Source of the DNA: Breoghania sp963678585
Lineage (GTDB): Bacteria; Pseudomonadota; Alphaproteobacteria; Rhizobiales; Stappiaceae
DNA length: 64,000 nucleotides
Assembly (NCBI GenBank): GCA_963678585.2
Contig: CAXXGA010000002.1
Coordinates: 868,001 to 932,000, forward strand
Reading direction: 5' to 3'
The notes beneath the pieces were generated by a model, which was not told the DNA's origin, did not search any database, and saw only the letters and a program-made list of their open reading frames with translations. Position 1 is the stretch's first letter. Each line of letters starts with the position of its first letter. Shown here in pieces: positions 15,001 to 21,000 of the stretch. A program made the translations under genes and the position numbers.

Positions 15001-18000
15001 GAGGCCTCCAACATCGACTTCACCGGCGACAGCGCCTACGTGGTGCTGGTCGACCCGACGGCGACCTTTGATGAGGTGAGCCTGACGGACGGAGAAGTGA
15101 GCGGTGGCCGCTACAACGGCCTGTGGCTGAACGGTGCGACCGGCCTCGGCGGGATCGTGCTGGATGGCATGACCTTCACCGGCAACGCCACGGCGGAATC
15201 CGGTGCGTCCGGCGAAGGCGCGATCAACTTCTACCTCTACAACGGCGACATCACGCTCACCGGCGTGACGGTCGAAAACCCGGGCTCTGCTGCCGAAAAC
15301 GGCATCCAGTTCCGCGGTATTGGGGCGGGCGAACCGTTCCAGCCGATGGGCGATGTGACGCTCGATGGCGTGACCGTGACGGGCGACTATTCCAAGGTCG
15401 GTGTCGCGATCTACAACTTCGCCGATGCGAACGGGCTGGATATCTCCGGTGCGGGCCTGACGATCAATGTCGATGCAGGCTGGCACGGCTTCAACATCGA
15501 CGGCATCGGCGGCACGCTGGACCTCAGCGGCCTTCCGCTGAGCGTCGTGAACGCCAACGGCAACCCGTTCTCCGACATCGCCATGCAGGGCCTGTCGGGC
15601 AACGAGGTCTTCACCTCCGGTGGCAGCAGCGACAAGCTGGTCGGCAATGACGGTGACGACACGCTTGGCGGTCGCGGCGGTTCCGACGAGATCCACGGCG
15701 GCGACGGCGATGACGTCATCAGCGGCAATGGCGGCGAGGATCTTCTTTTCGGCGATGCCGACAACGACATCCTGAATGGCAATGGCAACGCCGACGAACT
15801 GCATGGCGGTTCGGGCAGCGACACGCTCGACGGCGGCTCGGGCAACGACGTCCTCTACGGCGACGAAGGTGCCGACACGCTGACCGGCAGCTTCGGCGAC
15901 GATGCTCTGATCGGCGGGGCAGGGGCTGACACCGCACTCTATAACGGTGAGCTGGATGCCTCGAACTTCTCGCTCGTGACCGATGCCGATCCGGGCGCGG
16001 CTGTCGAGCCGGGCTGGCAGATCGATGCCACCGGCATCGGGCTGGGCACCGATACGCTGACCGGCGTCGAAGTTGTTCAGGCCGCCGATCCGGATGGCGC
16101 AGGCCCCGCAACGGGCCGGTTCCTGCTGGTCGGCAACGGCGGTTACGCCACGATCCAGGACGCGCTCAACGATGCGGCAGAGGGTGACACGGTCATGGTG
16201 GCCGAAGGCACCTACACCGAGAACCTGACCATCTCCACGGACAACGTCACGCTGATGGGCGTCGGCGACGTGGTCATCGAAGGTACCTTCAAGGCCGATA
16301 ACGGCATTGCGGGTTCCGTGGGGGATTACCTGAAGGCGGGCAACAGCTACAACAACGCCGCCGGGCAGGGCCTGACGGTCGACGCCGATGGCGTGACGGT
16401 CAGCGGTGTCGAGTTCACCAGCTTCTACACCGGCGTCGAGCTTGCCGACGGCGTGGACGGGCTGACGCTGAACAATGTCGATATCGACGGCGTGATCAAC
16501 GGCATCCGCAAGGGCACGACCGCCGATGTGACCGACCTGACCATCAACGGCGGCACGATTTCCGACGGCGAGATCGGCATCTACTTCGCCAAGACGACCG
16601 CTGTGGGCGCAGCCTCCGACGGTCTGATCAGTGATGTGGAAATCAACGGCACGACCTTCGAGCACCTGCTTGAGAAGGGCATCTACGCCGAGGCGCTCAG
16701 CGATGCGCTGATCACCGGCATCGCGATGAACGATGTGGGCGAATTCGGCCGGGCCGCGGTCTTTGGCGGCACCGGAGCCAACACCAGCGGCTTCGGCAAT
16801 GGCATCGACATCAACCTGAAGAACGGCAGCTACTCCGGCATCGTGATCGAGAACTTCACGTTCACCGATGTCGGCACGTCCGATGGCGATGGCACGGCGC
16901 ATAACTTCGGTGCGGCGATCTCGCTGAAGGCACGCGACGACGGCAGCACCTACGGTCCGGCTCCGGCGGATTATTCCGGCGATATCATCGTGCGCAACGG
17001 CACCATCGACGGTACCTCCACCGGCGTGCGCGCCGGCGAGCCGGGCAAGTCCATCGACGGGCCTTCCGTCGTGGTCGAGAACGTCGAGATCACGGACGCG
17101 ATCCATTCCGGGGCTCACGGCGATATCGACAACGTCACGCAGTCCACGATGACGGTGACCGGCGATGCCGGGAACGACGTCTATGTGGCGGGCGGCAACA
17201 CCACCGGCGATATCGACTTCGCAGGCTTCGGCGGTGCGGACAGCTTCACCGGCGGTGCTGGCGATGACACCTTCACCGGCGGGGCCGACGACGATGTGCT
17301 GGACGGGGCCGACGGCACCGACACCGCGCAGTTTGCCGACAGCCTCACGGATGCGGATATCACCGCCAACGGCTCCGGCGGCTGGACGGTAACGACCGCA
17401 ACCGAAGGCACGGACACGCTCACCAATATCGAGATCGTGGACGGCGCTGAAGGCGGGCAGTTCCTGCTGGTCGGCAATGGCGGCTACGCCACCATTCAGG
17501 AAGCCATCAACGCGGCTTCCGACGGGGATACGATCCTCATCGCGCCGGGCACGTGGAGCGAGAACCTGACCGTCGACAAGGCGGTGACGCTTGTCGGTTC
17601 CGGCAGCGGCGACGATCCGTCAACCGCAACCATCCTCAATCCGGGTGGTACGGCGCTGACGATTTCCGGCGATATCAACGACGGCGGCTCCGCCGGCGTG
17701 ACGATCAAGGGGATCAACTTCGACGGCAACCTTGCGGGGGTCCGTGTGGCTTCCGGCACGGTCGTGGATACGATCGCGGTCGAGGACAGCGCCTTCAACG
17801 ACAACTCTGGCTATGGTTTCCGCACGAACGGCAATACGCCGGGCGTGGGCGAGATCACGGTCACCAACACGACCTTTGCCGATAACGGCCAGGGCGGGGC
17901 GAACGGCTCTGCAGATCTTCTTCTGTGGAACTTCTTCGGTGACGCGACAATCGAGAATGTGGCGTTCAACAGCTCCAGCGCGTTGGCCGATGCTGCCTCC

Positions 18001-21000
18001 GGCAAGGGCGACAATGCTCTGCAGATCACCGGCTTTGCGCCGGGTATCTACGACGTGGACCAGCCGATCGGCACGATCACGCTGATCAACGTCTCCACCA
18101 GCGGTTCGTGGCACAAGCCGCAGATCATGGTGCAGGGCTTCAACGATCTGGATGGCCTCACCTTCACGAATGTCGCGCTCAGCGGTTCGTCGAACTGGGG
18201 CGACCTGCTCTATGTCGATCCGATCGCGACCTCGGGTGACGGGACGCCCGGTACGGCGGGCCAGCCCGGTGCCTATACCGGCACGGGTGGGACCAGCACG
18301 CTGGATCTCTCCGGCGTGACGATAAACAGCGACAGCACCGGCGTCATGGGCTTCGACAGCCGCATTCGCAGCACCGATGCGGATGACCACATCACCGGCA
18401 CCGACGGAAACGACCTGCTGAATGACTTCGCCGAAGGCGGCATCGACTACGGCGGGGATGACCAGCTTTACGGCGGCGCAGGCGACGATACGCTCATCGG
18501 CGGCATCGGCGAGGACTACCTGCAGGGCAACACCGGCAACGACCGTCTCTATGGCGGGGCCGACGACGATACGCTGCGGGGTGGTCAGAACGACGACTAC
18601 CTTGAAGGCGGTACCGGCGACGACAGTGTCTACGGCGATCTCGGCGACGACACCATCGTGTGGAACGTCGGCGACGGCGAAGACACCATCGACGGTGGCA
18701 CGGGCGACGAGGTCAACGGCGATACGCTGCGTGTCGTGAACGGCACCGGCGGGGCAGAGACCATCGAACTCGCGGCGCCCGGTGACGGCGGCACGGGCTT
18801 CACGGTCACGGCTGGCGGTGAAACCTCGCAGGTCGACGGCATCGAGGATGTTGAGGTCGTGCTGTCCGATGCGGGCGACACGGTCACCCTAACCGGGGAC
18901 TTCGCATCCTCCGGCATCGATCCGACCACGATCCATGTCACGGGCGGCGACGGGGCCGACACTGTCAACGCTTCGGCCATGCTGTCGAGCGGCATTGCGT
19001 CTGAAATCGCCATCGAGTTCGATGGCGGGGCAGGCAATGACAGCTTCCATTCCGGCGTCGGTAACGACACGTTCGACGGCGGAGCGGATCTCGATACGGC
19101 CCGTTACACCGATGCTCTGGCGGCGACCGAGTTTGCGCTTTCCGGTGCAGACAGCTGGACGCTCACCTCAACCACTGAGGGCACCGATACGCTCACCGAT
19201 GTGGAAGTGGTGGACGGCTCGGAAGCCGGTCGGTTCCTGCTGGTCGGCAATGGCGGCTTCGCCACGATCCAGGAGGCTGTGGATGCGGCTGTTGCCGGTG
19301 ACACGGTCCTGATCGCCGAGGGCACCTACACCGAACAGGTCACCATCACCACCAGCGACATCTCGCTGGTCGGTGTGGGCGACGTGGTCATCGAGGCTCC
19401 TTCAAGCGGGCTGGTTCAGACGACTGAAGACCCGCAGAACGGCAAGGCGATCTTCTCCGTCGTGACCGTGGAAGATGCGGACGACGTCGATATCTCGTCG
19501 ATCACCATCGACGGCCAATGGCAGGCCGGTCAGGTGACGGGCGGGTCCGACTTCACCGGCATCGCCTACACGAATGCCTCCGGCTCGATCGATCAGGTCG
19601 AGATCATGGAGATCGGCGACACGCCGACAAACGAGGCGACGGGGCAGGTCTCCGGCAACCAGCGCGGCAACGCGATCCTGGTCAGCAACACGGATGGTTC
19701 CGCGAAGGCGATCTCGATCACCAACTCCACCTTCACGGAGTTCCAGAAGACCGGCGTGGTTGCCCGCAACGCAATCGTGACGGCGGAAGGCAACACCTTC
19801 ACGACCGTCAGCCAGACGGGGATCGCCCAGAACGGCATGCAGCTCTCGCAAGGGTCGACCGGCAGCATTCTGAGCAACACCTTCACCGGCTTCGGCTACA
19901 CCGGTGGATCGTGGGCATCCACGGCGCTGCTGGTCTATGCGGCGTCGGGGCTTCTGGTTGACGGCAACGCCTTCGCTGGTACGGGCGACAATGACTTCGC
20001 CGTCTACCTGATTGGCGCCGAAGACAGCACGGTGACCGACAACACGTTCACCGGCGTCAAATACGGCGTCGTCGAATCCGGTGAGATCGGGGTGGAGAAC
20101 ACCGTCGTCAACACCGGCCTCGATGCCAATACCTACACCGGTGTGACCGAGGTCAATCACTACATCTCGCTCTCCCCGGATACGCAGACGACCGTCCTGT
20201 CGCCCATCGGTTCGGAGGGGACGGACGCCTACTACGGCGGAGCCGGCGATGACACGCTGGACGGCCGTGGCGGCGACGACTACCTGCTCGGCCGCGGCGG
20301 GGCAGACACGCTGCTCGGCGGTGACGGTGACGACTACATCGACGGTGGTGCCGGTGACGACATCATCGACGGCGGTGCCGGTGACGACACCATCGTGTGG
20401 AATGTCGGCGGCGGTCACGACATCGTCGATGGCGGTGCCGATACCGACACCTTCATTGCGAACGGCGAAGCCGCTTCGGCTGAAACCTTCGATATCTACA
20501 GCAACGCCGCTGCGGCTTCCTCGCCGCTCGCCTATGGCGGTACCGCCGAGATTGTCATCGCCCGCAACGGCGTGATCATCGCGGAACTGGAAAATATCGA
20601 GGAGATCGTCATCGACGGTCAGGGCGCACCGGGAGGCACCGGCGACACGTTCAACGTGCACGGCAGCTTCACGGGCACGAGCCTTGCCTATTCGACGATC
20701 CGCCTCGATGGCGGCGTGGGCGACGACACGGTCGATATCTCCGGGCTGAACTCGGCCCACCGCATCGTCTTCACGACGAACGGCGGTCACGATGTGATCG
20801 TCGGGGACATGCGGGCCGTGGATCTGATCAACTTGGCCCCGGGCACGACCATTGACGACTACGATCTTGTCGACAATGGCAACGGCACGCTGACCCTGTT
20901 GTCGCCGGATCATTCGGTCACCTTCTCCGGCGGCGGCGAAGTCCCGATGTTCTCCGATGACAACGGCGAGGTCGGGAACCTGCCGCCGGTGGCGACCGAC

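Larger units (their letters stand above)
9811..20970 (+). other. Alternating beta-helix and RTX region of the adhesin
   Basis: Six parallel beta-helix (pectin-lyase-like) domains are seen at about 9811-10665, 12919-13766, 14749-15617, 16117-17160, 17461-18375 and 19234-20215. Each opens with Y/F-A/D-T-I-Q-x-G/A and a G-T-Y/W-x-E-N/Q motif; the last three share the lead-in FLLVGNGG. RTX nonapeptide blocks lie between them at about 10699-10945, 11260-11390, 11590-11790, 11950-12170, 12480-12700, 13780-13880, 14080-14200, 14350-14540, 15640-15930, 17240-17330, 18390-18700, 19020-19100 and 20215-20450. Beta-helix domains often bind or cleave polysaccharides; I see no way to choose between these here. 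Confidence 0.8.

Noticed and set aside
10531..17118. Long minus-strand frames (10531-13017 and 13765-17118) opposite the beta-helix/RTX region
   Set aside because: They follow the repeat structure of the sense gene; the absence of stops is explained by biased codons.
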